From Streptomyces sp. SID13031 (GTDB lineage: Bacteria > Actinomycetota > Actinomycetes > Propionibacteriales > Kribbellaceae): a DNA stretch of 64,000 nucleotides. The translations under genes were made by a program, and so were the position numbers. The notes under the pieces were generated by a model. That model searched no databases, was not told where the DNA came from, and saw nothing but the letters and a program-made list of their open reading frames with translations. This document shows positions 1-8,495 of this stretch, piece by piece (the first letter of the stretch is position 1; each line of letters begins with the position of its first letter). The stretch is from NCBI RefSeq assembly GCF_010548305.1, contig NZ_JAAGLV010000028.1:1-64000 (forward strand), written 5' to 3'.

Positions 1-2
1 CG

Positions 3-788
3 ACCGTCGCGCCGTCAGCCGACGCTGCTTCCGCGGCACCTTCCACCTCTGATGCTCCCGCCCCGGAAGAGACACCCGTGGATCCGCACCCAGGGCGCTG
101 GCCATGGGACGACGTGCCCGATGCCGACGACGACGGTGCCGACGAGCAGGCAGGTCCCGCCATGCCTGACGCATTCAGCGAAACTCCCGGATCCGATGAC
201 TCCGTCGCCTCCTCAGTGAAGGCGCCCGACTTCGACAGCGCAGCACGTCGGGAACTCATCGGGAAACTCGCCAACCTCAAACAGACCGCACGACGGCAAA
301 ACAACGGAACGACGCTCTACCTCCACATCACCGACGAAACCCTCCTCGCCGGTGAAGGCGTCGCGCGCGTCGAAGGATTCGGCCCAGTACTCGTCACCCG
401 CCTGGAAGAACTCATCGGCCACCACCACATCACCCTCAAGCCCGTCATCGACCTCAAAGACAAGCTCGCCGTCGACTCCTACGAGATCCCCCAGCGCATC
501 CGCGAACGAATCAAACTCCGCTACCCAGCAGAACAATTCATCTACGGCACCGGCGAAAGCAGCCACGCCACCGACCTCGACCACATCAAACCCTTCAAAC
601 CCAACGGCCCACCAAAACAAACAAACACCGACAACCTCATCCCGCTAAGGCGATTCAGCCACCGGGTCAAAACCCACGGCGGCTGGCAAGTACACCGCCT
701 AAACGACGACGCCCTCGAATGGACCACCCGCCACGGCTTCAAATTCATCGTCGACCACCGCGGAACCCGCCCAGCCGACCGGCAGTGA
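3..788 (+). CDS. DUF222/13E12-type HNH endonuclease family protein, C-terminal part
   Basis: The reading frame is open to the left edge, so only the C-terminal part of the protein is present. The visible N-terminal stretch is acidic and rich in Ala, Pro and Asp, as in the linker of DUF222 proteins. The last 100 residues carry an HNH nuclease module: a conserved LDHIKPF, then TDNLIPL and RRFSHRVKTHGGW, followed by an aromatic-rich tail. These proteins are common in many copies in actinobacteria and are often linked to mobile elements, but their substrate is not established. No partner gene is visible to the left. A GTG at 78 could serve as an internal start but the frame clearly continues upstream of it. 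Confidence 0.8.
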   Translation, partial: TVAPSADAASAAPSTSDAPAPEETPVDPHPGRWPWDDVPDADDDGADEQAGPAMPDAFSETPGSDDSVASSVKAPDFDSAARRELIGKLANLKQTARRQNNGTTLYLHITDETLLAGEGVARVEGFGPVLVTRLEELIGHHHITLKPVIDLKDKLAVDSYEIPQRIRERIKLRYPAEQFIYGTGESSHATDLDHIKPFKPNGPPKQTNTDNLIPLRRFSHRVKTHGGWQVHRLNDDALEWTTRHGFKFIVDHRGTRPADRQ

Positions 789-871
789 CCGGGCGAACCA
801 GCGGTGTGAGAGGACTGTCGGGAAAGTGTGTGAAGCGTGTGAGGACGCGGGACTGCGAGCGCCGGGGGATC

Positions 872-877
872 TAGCGT
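872..877 (+). promoter_or_regulatory. -10 hexamer of a leaderless promoter (TAGCGT)
   Basis: TAGCGT lies exactly 7 bases before the GTG at 885. The same arrangement recurs before many genes in this window, which supports a leaderless transcript and this start codon. No clear -35 was seen. Confidence 0.5.
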
Positions 878-884
878 CGGTGGT

Positions 885-1223
885 GTGAGTACATCGACTG
901 GTGATCCTGTCCCGTTATTCGTGCCTACCCGTACCGTCGGGGCGGTGGACGTCGCCGCTTTGCAGTGGGGCCGTCGGCCGGACGGCGTACGGGTGGGCAT
1001 CGCGTTCAGCTCGGCCGGTTTGTTGCGGGCAGCAACCGGTCCGCGGCAGGAGTGGGTGCGGTTGCACGAGAGCGCCCTGCGGGAGTTGCTCGAGCAGTTC
1101 GGGATCAGCGTGATCCAGCTGGACCCCGTGCTGGTCGGCCCGGACGTCGCCCAAGACAAGTCCCAGGAGCAGGTCCAGAGCCAGCCCCGTACGCCGGAGA
1201 TGGCGGGTCACCATGGCGGTTGA
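885..1223 (+). CDS. SAV_915-like small protein
   Basis: A 112-residue soluble protein. Its core, with LFVPTRTVG near the N-terminus, IAFSSAG, the WVRLHESALREL stretch and ISVIQLDPVLVGPDV, resembles the SAV_915 family of small actinobacterial proteins of unknown function. The C-terminal 25 residues are Gln-rich and probably disordered. The GTG start follows TAGCGT by 7 bases, fitting a leaderless mRNA. Its end overlaps the next tiny gene by 11 bases, so the two are probably co-transcribed. Family assignment is by recognition of the conserved pattern and is moderately sure; no function can be given. Confidence 0.6.
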   Translation: MSTSTGDPVPLFVPTRTVGAVDVAALQWGRRPDGVRVGIAFSSAGLLRAATGPRQEWVRLHESALRELLEQFGISVIQLDPVLVGPDVAQDKSQEQVQSQPRTPEMAGHHGG

Positions 1224-1344
1224 GCCCTATGACCCGCATCCGCACAAGGTACGGCGGGAGCGGTTCGATCCCGAATTCATCGCGATCGTCAGGATCATCC
1301 TGGTGACGGCCGTCCTGGCCGCCTTGCTCTACTGGCTGGGCTGA
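1213..1344 (+). CDS. tiny single-pass membrane protein (43 aa)
   Basis: An ATG at 1213 opens a 43-codon frame ending TGA at 1344. The first 22 residues are charged (HPHKVRRERFDPE) and the last 20 form one hydrophobic helix (IVRIILVTAVLAALLYWLG) running to the stop. It overlaps the end of the preceding gene by 11 bases, typical of translational coupling. No family is recognised. Codon use is GC-rich at third positions, which supports coding. Confidence 0.5.
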   Translation: MAVEPYDPHPHKVRRERFDPEFIAIVRIILVTAVLAALLYWLG

Positions 1345-1908
1345 TCAGTCACCGTTGAGCGGCGGGTTGGCGAAGGCTACGCCGGTCCAGCGGTAGTTCA
1401 CCGGGTTGTTGTACGTGCCCGGCACCTCGCCGAGATTGTTGATCACGGTCGCCGTGCCGTTCGCCCGGCCGACGGCGTACAGGTGGGCGGATTTCGTGTC
1501 CTTGTCGATCCCGAGCAGCAGCGTGCCGTGCTGTCCGCAGCGTTCGGCGATCAGGGCCTCGAAGCCCTGCCAGGTAGAGGCGCGGACCTTCGTGACGATC
1601 GGCTTCAGCGGATTGCTGATCGGGATCCGGATCGTGTAGAGCGCTCCACCGCGAGTGTTCGCGAGGAAGGTGTCGTAGGTCCGGGTCTGGCTGATCAGCG
1701 CCATCGTCTTCACCGAGGCGAAACCGGGATACGAGCCGGCTGCGCTCCACTTGCCGCCACTCTCGCGCCAACGGCCGAGTACGCCGTCGTTGCGCAGCCC
1801 GTACTCGATGGTGTGGTACTGCGACCCGGGCACCGCGCCTTCGTCGTACCGGGACTCCTCGAAGAACATGTAGGTGTCCCAGCCACCGCCCACGCGGGTC
1901 AGTTTCAC
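1345..1908 (-). CDS. hypothetical protein, probably lacking its original N-terminus
   Basis: At most 187 residues from a GTG at 1908, with no Shine-Dalgarno sequence in front. The frame stays open upstream into the ABC gene without another start codon, and its in-frame translation just before the GTG (LVTFALPPAGPS) looks like the end of a signal peptide plus the start of a mature secreted protein. The body is rich in Gly, Trp, Tyr and Thr, with beta-strand repeats such as GGALYTIRIP and SAHLYAVGRANGTATVIN, as in secreted beta-propeller or lectin-like proteins. It follows the ABC ATPase by 30 bases on the same strand. The likely explanation is a deletion that removed the start and signal peptide, leaving a remnant; a true GTG start is the alternative. 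Confidence 0.45.
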   Translation of the reverse strand: MKLTRVGGGWDTYMFFEESRYDEGAVPGSQYHTIEYGLRNDGVLGRWRESGGKWSAAGSYPGFASVKTMALISQTRTYDTFLANTRGGALYTIRIPISNPLKPIVTKVRASTWQGFEALIAERCGQHGTLLLGIDKDTKSAHLYAVGRANGTATVINNLGEVPGTYNNPVNYRWTGVAFANPPLNGD

Positions 1909-1937
1909 CGAAGGGCCGGCGGGCGGCAGGGCAAAAG

Positions 1938-2615
1938 TTACAAGCGGCGCTCCCAGCTGAGGTGGCCTTCGTCCATCAGGGCGTGTCCGTCGGCGCCGGC
2001 GGCGACGCTCGGGTCGTGGGTGGCGATGATGACGGCTGCGCCGCGGTCGGCCTCGGCTCGGAGCAGCTCGAGAACGCGCTCTCGGTTGGTGCTGTCGAGC
2101 TCGCTGGTCGACTCGTCGGCGAGGACCACCTTGCCGCGCTGGGCCAGCCCGCGGGCGACGGCGACGCGTTGCTGCTCACCGCCGGACAGCTCCTCCACCA
2201 GGTGGTCGCCGCTCTCCTCGAGCCCGACATCGGTGAGCGCTCTCTCGATGATCTCGTCGATCGACTCCAGCGCCTCCGAACGCTCCTGGTCGTCGGTGGG
2301 CAGCTTGTGCTCGGCGAGCAGCGGCATCGACAGGTTCTCCCGGGCGGTCAGTACTCGCGCGAGCCCGTTGCCCTGCGGGATCAGTACGACGCCATGCGCC
2401 GCCGCGCCCGGCCGGTCGACGATCTCCAGCCCGTCGACCTCGACCGTGCCCGACTTCGCCGACACCGCCCCGGCGATTGCCCAGAGCAACGAACTCTTGC
2501 CGGCTCCGGACGGCCCGCTGACCGCCAGCACGTAACCGGGCGGGACCCGGAGCGAGACGCCGGCCACCGCGACCAGTTCGCCGTACGCGACCGTGAGGTT
2601 GGTGACGGTGATCAT
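1938..2615 (-). CDS. ABC transporter ATP-binding protein (LolD/MacB-like)
   Basis: A 225-residue ATPase. Walker A is GPSGAGKSS near residue 34, the signature is LSGGEQQRVAVARGL near 143, and the Walker B region reads KVVLADES followed by the D-loop SELDS; the switch His is in ATHD. Length and motifs match the LolD/FtsE/MacB class, which powers FtsX-type permeases by mechanotransmission rather than classical substrate pumping. It is the last of three genes transcribed leftwards, and its start overlaps the end of the preceding ATPase by 4 bases. The substrate is unknown; lipoproteins, peptides or cell-wall signalling are all seen in this class. Confidence 0.85.
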   Translation of the reverse strand: MITVTNLTVAYGELVAVAGVSLRVPPGYVLAVSGPSGAGKSSLLWAIAGAVSAKSGTVEVDGLEIVDRPGAAAHGVVLIPQGNGLARVLTARENLSMPLLAEHKLPTDDQERSEALESIDEIIERALTDVGLEESGDHLVEELSGGEQQRVAVARGLAQRGKVVLADESTSELDSTNRERVLELLRAEADRGAAVIIATHDPSVAAGADGHALMDEGHLSWERRL

Positions 2616-3451
2616 GCCTGGTCCTCCTGCTCGACCGGGGTCAACCGGACGTCGCCGTCCTCGGTGGTGGTGACGCGCAGCAACGTGCCCGGCGGCAACA
2701 GCTCGGCGACATGTGGGGGCAACGGCAACGACCCGTCGGTCGCGACCACTGCGAACTCCTCGCCCGAGCGTCCCTCCGACGCGATCCGGCCGTCCTTGAT
2801 CGTGATCGTCCGGGGCAGGACCGCGGCCACCTCGGGGTCATGGGTGATCAGCAGCACGGTCATCCCGGTCGCCTTGTTGATCGTCGAGATCGCGGCCAGT
2901 ACCTCGTCGCGGGCCCGGTGATCGAGCTGGCTGGTCGGTTCGTCGGCCAGCAGCAACCCTGGGAAGGTGGCGACTCCGACCGCGACCGCGCAGAGCTGGA
3001 TCTGGCCGGGCGTCAGCCGGTCCAGCGGCGTCTGCGCCTGTTTGCTCAGGCCGACGAGCTCGAGCACCTCCCGGGGAGCCGGTAGGGGCCGCCCCCGTAC
3101 TGCGGCGCGTTGCGCGTACCGGACGTTGTCCTCAGGTGTCAGGTACGGGATGAGGTTGCGGCCGGCGCCCTGCAACACGATGCCGACGTCGCCGGCCCGC
3201 ATCCGGTCGAGCTCGGATTCCGTCATGGTCGCGATGTGGTGGTCGCCGATCTGCAACCGCCCGGCGCTCGGGGTCAGCAGCCCACCGCAGAGCTGAAGCA
3301 GGGTTGACTTTCCGGCGCCGGACGGTCCGAGCAGGCCGACCAGTTCGCCGGCTCGGACGCTGATCCCGATCCCGGACAGGGCAGCGACGTCGTGGCCCTG
3401 GCTGCGGTAGATGTGCACCAGGCCGGTCGTCTTGATCGCGAGGCCGGTCAT
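2612..3451 (-). CDS. ABC transporter ATP-binding protein (LolD/MacB-like)
   Basis: A 279-residue ATPase starting at the ATG that overlaps the FtsX stop codon (ATGA). Walker A GPSGAGKST lies near residue 38; the signature region is degenerate (LTPGQIQLCAVAVGV in place of LSGGQ-QR), Walker B is GLLLADEPTSQLD, and the switch region is ITHDPEV. About 60 extra C-terminal residues, ending in an acidic tail, follow the ATPase core. A second ATPase beside it and one large permease suggest the two ATPases form a heterodimer in which this one has the weaker ATP site. Confidence 0.85.
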   Translation of the reverse strand: MTGLAIKTTGLVHIYRSQGHDVAALSGIGISVRAGELVGLLGPSGAGKSTLLQLCGGLLTPSAGRLQIGDHHIATMTESELDRMRAGDVGIVLQGAGRNLIPYLTPEDNVRYAQRAAVRGRPLPAPREVLELVGLSKQAQTPLDRLTPGQIQLCAVAVGVATFPGLLLADEPTSQLDHRARDEVLAAISTINKATGMTVLLITHDPEVAAVLPRTITIKDGRIASEGRSGEEFAVVATDGSLPLPPHVAELLPPGTLLRVTTTEDGDVRLTPVEQEDQA

Positions 3452-6400
3452 GACAGTTCCTCCCGGATCCGGGTGTAACCGGCTCGCCGGTTGACGCCAG
3501 TGCCGAGCAGCAGCGTGGTGGCGACCATCAGCGCCGTACTGATCAATGTGAGGATCAGTGCGACGGACCAGTTGGTGGTGAGGTCGAGGGGTACCGGTGA
3601 CGGTTGTGAGGTCGGCGCGAAGAGCGGGATCATCGGCAACGCGACATGGGCACCGACGACACCGCAGGCCGAGCCCAGCAGGGCCGCCAGCGCGACCGGC
3701 CCGGTCTGCTCCCATCTGGCAGCCCGTCCGGTCGTCGACGCCGGTACGCCGGTGATCCGCAGGCTCGCGTAGTCCTGGGCCCGGGAACGCCACGAGGTGA
3801 CGATCATGAGCAGCAGCACGATGATCGCCAGCCCCCAGCCGGCGACTCCGATCACCGGTGTGAGCTGGAGCGCGAGCGCACTGACCGAGCGGTCGTAGCT
3901 GTGCACCCGGTCGGATTTGCGGTCGAGGAGTGTCGCGGTGATCCCTGCCTTGCCGAGTCCGTCGATGATCTGGTCAGCACGGGCGAGGCCGTCCGCATTC
4001 AGCCAGAGCTCGAAGACGGCGGTCCGGTCCGCCAGCACGCCGCCCAGCCGGCGGACGGTTGTCACGTCGACCACCGCCACTTCGTCGGAGTAGCGCGGGA
4101 TAGGGGACTGCAGCCGGTCGAGCTTCTCGATCGGGACAGCGAGCCCGTCGAGGCCGGGGACGGTCTGGGACTCGCTCGCCGCGAAATCCGGGCTGATCAG
4201 CGCCGGGATCGCGACCGGGATCCTGGCGGTCTGGAGGTCCAGGGGGCCACCCGTACTGGTCACGTCGAGGACCAGCCCGTTCGGCGGCCCGTCCGTCACC
4301 GTGATGGTGCCCACGGCAGCGGCATCGCCCGACAGCCGCGGTGAGTTCCAGTCCGCTGCCTTGCCCAGCGGTACGGACGGCTGGCTGTTCGTGGCCACTT
4401 TGCTGATCGTGATCTGACCCCGGAGCCCAGCCGAGTCGCCGAGTTCGCGGACCACACTCAGCCGGTTCAACCGGCAGGACTGCGCGCAGTCGACCTTCGC
4501 GCTGACCGCGATCGGCTTGCCGGACTCCAGGGGGAGCGGCGGAAAGTCGACGAGGCTCCGTATTCCGGTGCGGTCGTTGAACACGGCGGCGCGCAGGACG
4601 ACAGACTTGGCCGGTGGGGTCGGTGGAGGCTCCTCGCCATCGCCGGTGGGTGGGTAGTACGGCGACATCGCGCCGAGCGTCACCGTCATCGTCAGCTGGT
4701 CACCCCGGAACGCGATGGCCGGCGGCTCGGCCGGGGCCTCAAGCGTGCGGAAGCCGTCGGCATCGGTGAGCTGATCGCCGTGGAAGGCCACCCGCCGGAA
4801 ACTGTCCGGCTCGATCATCAGCGTGCGCAGACCGTCCGTGCCGGCCGGGGAGGCCAGCACGATCGGGGTCAGCCACCGGCGATCGTGATCCACCGCGTCG
4901 AGGGCCGCGTCGAACTTCGCCAGACTGCCGACCTTTATCGCCAGCACGCCGTCGGCGCCGACCTCGTACCCGGCCCGGTGGTCACGATTGCGGCCGGCGA
5001 CGGACGAGGCCTGACCGGCGAAGGAGACCAGCGCGGTCGCCACCGCCACCACCGCGACGATCCTGGTGACCGCGGGGCGGCGAGCCACCTGCAGGGCGCC
5101 GAGCGCGAGGCCGAGGCGGCCGTTACGCAGGGCTCGCCGGCTGATCAGGCCGGACACCGGAAGCAACAGGTGGGCGAACGTCAGACCGACCGCGAGAGCA
5201 AGCAGGCTCGGCGTCAGTACCGGCAGCGGGCCGCGGCCGCCGCCGGTCAGCGCGGCCAGCAGACCGGCCGAGGCGACGACGATGATGACGATGTCGATCA
5301 GGCCGACGCTCCAGCCGCGGCGACGGGGCACGATCCGCCGGAGCAGGGTCGAGATCGGCTGCCGCACCGCGGTCCGGATCGCGGCGGCCACCACCCCGAG
5401 CCCGATCAGGGCTGCGAGAGCGACTGCCGCAGGTACGGTCCACGGCAGCTCTATCGGGGCCCCTCCGGCCAGCCAGGTTGCACGGACCACGAGCAGCAAT
5501 CCGAAGCCGGCCAGGGCACCCACGAGGGTGCCGATCAGCACGGGCACACAGAGCTCGGCGGCCAGCGCCCGGCCGGCCCGCCGTGCGCCGGAGCCGCGCA
5601 GCCTGGAGATGGCCAGCTCCGGTCTGCGCTGGTCGACGACGGCCGCGAGCGCGAGGGCCAGCACCACGACACCGAAAAGGCCCACCTGCACCATCACCAG
5701 CGGGATGATCGTGACGGCTTGGCGCCGTTCGGCTTTGAGGCCGTCGACGACGTCGACAAGCGAGGACCCGTTGCGCGCATCGACCTCGGCGGCCTTGCTG
5801 CCGGATTCCTCGGTGGCCTGCCGGAGCCGCGGCAGATCGTCGACACCGGCCTTGCCCGGCAGCAGGGTGGTGTCCGAGGTCGTATGGGCGCCCCAGCCCT
5901 TCTCCAGGGTGTCCCGCCCGGTGAGCAGCTGGTCGGAGATCCCGGGCCGGCTGTCGCTGGGCGGCATCGAGTGACCGGTGGGTCCACGTCCGTACCAGTA
6001 GGGGTCGTTGTCGTCGGCCCGGTAGTTCCCGACGACGCGGACCAGTCCGCCGCCGGCGTAGCTGGTGGATGCCGTCTTGATCACGGTGCCGATGGTCAGG
6101 CCGAAGTTCTTCACGTCCTCGGTGGAGGTGATGACCTCGTTCGGGGCGCTCGCGCATCTACCCGCGGTCAGGACGATCTTTTCGCAGTACCCGTCACGCC
6201 AGGCCACCCTGCCCTCGGTCACCAGCTTCTGCTGGCCGACCCCCCACAGGATCGCGACCGTCATGCCGTACGTCGGCCGGCCGAACAGCGGCCGCAGATC
6301 GGCGGGCATCAGCTCGGCCAGCTTCTCGGGAGCTACTGCCGCGCTCGGTCCGCTGACCAGCGCGGGTGGGGAACCGTCCAGCTGCCAGCTGGTCGGGAGC

Positions 6401-6573
6401 CACTGGCTCGTCAGCGTCTCGGTGGTGACCGTCTGCTCGACCGCGCGGGAGAACCACGGAGCGAAGGTCGCGCAAGCGCCGATCAGCACGCTGACGCCCG
6501 CGAGCACCAGCATCTGGGACCAGCGGTACCGCAGCGCTTGCCGTAAAAACATCAGTCGCCCACCCCTGGACAT
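3448..6573 (-). CDS. large FtsX-like ABC permease
   Basis: A 1041-residue membrane protein with a MacB/FtsX-type layout in duplicate: one helix near residues 20-41, a long extracytoplasmic domain to about 285, a group of helices between 285 and 530, a second extracytoplasmic domain to about 900, and three final helices around 905-930, 955-980 and 1000-1023. The extracytoplasmic parts contain Cys pairs (CEK and CASAP; CAQSC). It is the first gene of a three-gene operon with two ATPases and overlaps the next gene by ATGA. The ATG at 6552 is preceded by AGGGGTGG at fair spacing, so the protein may really begin there with MFLRQ. The transported or signalled substrate cannot be told. Confidence 0.8.
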   Translation of the reverse strand: MSRGGRLMFLRQALRYRWSQMLVLAGVSVLIGACATFAPWFSRAVEQTVTTETLTSQWLPTSWQLDGSPPALVSGPSAAVAPEKLAELMPADLRPLFGRPTYGMTVAILWGVGQQKLVTEGRVAWRDGYCEKIVLTAGRCASAPNEVITSTEDVKNFGLTIGTVIKTASTSYAGGGLVRVVGNYRADDNDPYWYGRGPTGHSMPPSDSRPGISDQLLTGRDTLEKGWGAHTTSDTTLLPGKAGVDDLPRLRQATEESGSKAAEVDARNGSSLVDVVDGLKAERRQAVTIIPLVMVQVGLFGVVVLALALAAVVDQRRPELAISRLRGSGARRAGRALAAELCVPVLIGTLVGALAGFGLLLVVRATWLAGGAPIELPWTVPAAVALAALIGLGVVAAAIRTAVRQPISTLLRRIVPRRRGWSVGLIDIVIIVVASAGLLAALTGGGRGPLPVLTPSLLALAVGLTFAHLLLPVSGLISRRALRNGRLGLALGALQVARRPAVTRIVAVVAVATALVSFAGQASSVAGRNRDHRAGYEVGADGVLAIKVGSLAKFDAALDAVDHDRRWLTPIVLASPAGTDGLRTLMIEPDSFRRVAFHGDQLTDADGFRTLEAPAEPPAIAFRGDQLTMTVTLGAMSPYYPPTGDGEEPPPTPPAKSVVLRAAVFNDRTGIRSLVDFPPLPLESGKPIAVSAKVDCAQSCRLNRLSVVRELGDSAGLRGQITISKVATNSQPSVPLGKAADWNSPRLSGDAAAVGTITVTDGPPNGLVLDVTSTGGPLDLQTARIPVAIPALISPDFAASESQTVPGLDGLAVPIEKLDRLQSPIPRYSDEVAVVDVTTVRRLGGVLADRTAVFELWLNADGLARADQIIDGLGKAGITATLLDRKSDRVHSYDRSVSALALQLTPVIGVAGWGLAIIVLLLMIVTSWRSRAQDYASLRITGVPASTTGRAARWEQTGPVALAALLGSACGVVGAHVALPMIPLFAPTSQPSPVPLDLTTNWSVALILTLISTALMVATTLLLGTGVNRRAGYTRIREELS

Positions 6574-6631
6574 TGGTTACTTCTTGCCGAAGATACGGAG
6601 ATCGGGGTCCAGACAGATCGGCAGAGGCCAA

Positions 6632-6660
6632 ATGACACAGAGTCGTTACGGCGGTATAGA
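6632..6660 (+). promoter_or_regulatory. promoter of the aldo/keto reductase gene
   Basis: ATGACA (6632-6637) and TATAGA (6655-6660) are separated by 17 bases and fit a housekeeping promoter. The start GTG at 6670 lies 9 bases beyond the -10, so the mRNA would have almost no leader. The -35 lies in a 14-base sequence repeated inside the gene at 6758-6771. Confidence 0.5.
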
Positions 6661-6669
6661 TTTCCTGGT

Positions 6670-7659
6670 GTGCGTGAATCCCAGCTCGGAGAACTGACCG
6701 TTTCCAGCCTCGGCCTCGGCTGCATGGGGATGTCCCAGTCCTACGGCGTGCAGAGCGATGACACAGAGTCGATCGCCACCGTGCACGCAGCGATCGACGC
6801 CGGCTGCACCTTCATCGACACCGCCGACGTGTACGGCGACGGCGCGAACGAGGAGCTCGTCGGGCGCGCCCTGGCCGGCCGTCGCGATGAGGTGGTGCTC
6901 GCGACCAAGTTCGGCTTCCAGCGCTCGGCGACGGATGCGGTGGCGCCGTCGGTGGTGAACGGCAGGCCGGAGTACGCGGCAGCCGCGATCGACGCGTCGC
7001 TGCGGCGGCTCGGCGTCGACCACGTCGACCTCTGGTACCTGCACCGGCGCGACCCGCAGGTGCCGATCGAGGAGACCGTGGGCGCGATGGCTCAGGCGGT
7101 CGAGGCGGGCAAGGTCCGGTACCTCGGCCTGTCGGAGGTGTCGGGCGAGACGGCGCGGGCCGCGCACGCGGTGCACCCGATCAGCGCAGTACAGAGTGAG
7201 TGGTCGTTGTGGACGCGGGATCCGGAGACCGGTGTGCTGCCGACGCTGCGCGAGCTGGGGATCGGGTTCGTGCCGTTCAGCCCGCTCGGGCGCGGGTTCC
7301 TGACCGGGCAGCTCACCTCGCCGGACGACTTCGAGCCCGACGACATGCGGCGCGGGCTGCCGCGGTTCAGTGGCGAGAACTTCCAGCGCAACCTGGACCT
7401 GGTCGCCAAGGTCCAGGCGCTGGCGTCCGAGAAGGGCGTCCTGCCGAGTCAGCTCGCGCTCGCCTGGTTGCTTGCTCAGGGCAATGACATTGCGCCGATC
7501 CCGGGGACCAAGCGGCGGACGTATCTGGCCGAGAACCTTGGTGCGGTGGACGTTTCGCTGACCGCTGACGAGTTGGCCGCGCTCGATGCGGCGTTCCCGC
7601 CGGACGCGGTGGCAGGGGATCGGTATGCGCCGACCGGGATGAGTCAGGTGGGCAAGTGA
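6670..7659 (+). CDS. aldo/keto reductase
   Basis: A 329-residue NADPH-dependent oxidoreductase with an (alpha/beta)8 barrel. The catalytic tetrad is visible: Asp and Tyr in DTADVYG (near residue 50), Lys in ATKFGF (near 80) and His in WYLHRRDP (near 120). C-terminal cofactor motifs include PIPGTKRRTYLAEN. It belongs to the AKR11/AKR13-like group with the N-terminal LGLGCMGMS signature and resembles the second reductase at 15716-16693. The GTG start sits close behind a promoter. The next gene starts within its stop codon (GTGA), so the two are co-translated. The physiological carbonyl substrate is unknown. Confidence 0.85.
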   Translation: MRESQLGELTVSSLGLGCMGMSQSYGVQSDDTESIATVHAAIDAGCTFIDTADVYGDGANEELVGRALAGRRDEVVLATKFGFQRSATDAVAPSVVNGRPEYAAAAIDASLRRLGVDHVDLWYLHRRDPQVPIEETVGAMAQAVEAGKVRYLGLSEVSGETARAAHAVHPISAVQSEWSLWTRDPETGVLPTLRELGIGFVPFSPLGRGFLTGQLTSPDDFEPDDMRRGLPRFSGENFQRNLDLVAKVQALASEKGVLPSQLALAWLLAQGNDIAPIPGTKRRTYLAENLGAVDVSLTADELAALDAAFPPDAVAGDRYAPTGMSQVGK

Positions 7660-8483
7660 TCGGACTGACCGGGTCCACTGGTCAGCTCGGCTCGCGAGTC
7701 GCCCGGCGGCTCGCGGCAGAAGGGGTGCCGCAGCGGTTGATCGTGCGGGATCCGGCGCGGGCGCCCCAGTTGCCTGGCGCGGAGGTCGCGCAGGCGGCGT
7801 ACGGGGAGCATTCGGCGCTGCTGAACGCGCTCGACGGGGTCTCGACATTGTTTTTGCTGAGTGCAACGGAGTCGGCGGACCGGGTTTCCTTGCACAAGGC
7901 AACGATCGACGCGGCGGTGGCGGCCGGCGTCAAGCGGATCGTCTACACGTCGTTCGTCGGGGCCTCGCCGTCGGCGACCTTCACCTTTGCGCGCGATCAC
8001 TGGCACACCGAGGAGCACGTGCGCGGTACGGGGGTGGACTTCACCTTTCTGCGGGACAACCTGTACCTCGACTTCATGCCCGGCTTCGTCGGCGAGGACG
8101 GGGTGATGCGCGGGCCGGCCGGGGACGGACGGGTTGCGGCGGTCGCCCGCGACGATGTCGCCGAGGTGGCCGCGCGGGTGCTCGTGTCGGCGGAGCACTC
8201 GGGGACGACGTACGACCTGACCGGGCCGTCGGCGTTCACGTTGACCGAGGCGGCGGCGCTGATGAGCGAGGCGTGGGGGCGCTCGGTGCGGTACGAGGCG
8301 GAGACGCTCGACGAGGCCTATCGGTCGCGTGAGGGGTTCGGTGCGCCGTCGTGGGAGGTGGCCGGCTGGGTCACGTCGTACGCGGCGATCGCCAGTGGTG
8401 AGCTGAGCGGCGTGAGCAGCGCGGTGGAGGATGTCACCGGGCACCCGCCGACCGGGTTCGCGGAGCTTTTGGCCAAGACCTGA
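7656..8483 (+). CDS. NmrA/QorB-like NAD(P)-binding oxidoreductase
   Basis: A 275-residue atypical short-chain dehydrogenase. The N-terminal Rossmann motif is TGSTGQLGSRVARRL, followed by a positively charged RDPAR that would select NADP(H). It lacks the SDR catalytic Tyr-x3-Lys, as in NmrA and QorB, which act as redox sensors or quinone reductases. KRIVYTSFVG near residue 90 and the C-terminal TEAAALMSEAWGR are typical of the QorB branch. The start GTG overlaps the reductase stop by 4 bases. Together the pair may handle reactive carbonyls or quinones. Confidence 0.75.
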   Translation: MIGLTGSTGQLGSRVARRLAAEGVPQRLIVRDPARAPQLPGAEVAQAAYGEHSALLNALDGVSTLFLLSATESADRVSLHKATIDAAVAAGVKRIVYTSFVGASPSATFTFARDHWHTEEHVRGTGVDFTFLRDNLYLDFMPGFVGEDGVMRGPAGDGRVAAVARDDVAEVAARVLVSAEHSGTTYDLTGPSAFTLTEAAALMSEAWGRSVRYEAETLDEAYRSREGFGAPSWEVAGWVTSYAAIASGELSGVSSAVEDVTGHPPTGFAELLAKT

Positions 8484-8495
8484 GAGAATGGCTGG

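Noticed and set aside
1258..1272. tRNA-like T-loop sequence GGTTCGATCC
   Set aside because: It lies inside a small coding frame and no acceptor or anticodon arms surround it.
4780..6546. A 588-codon plus-strand frame across the FtsX permease gene
   Set aside because: Composition is dominated by Gly, Arg, Gln and Asp with no motifs, while the minus-strand frame has clear membrane helices and operon overlaps.
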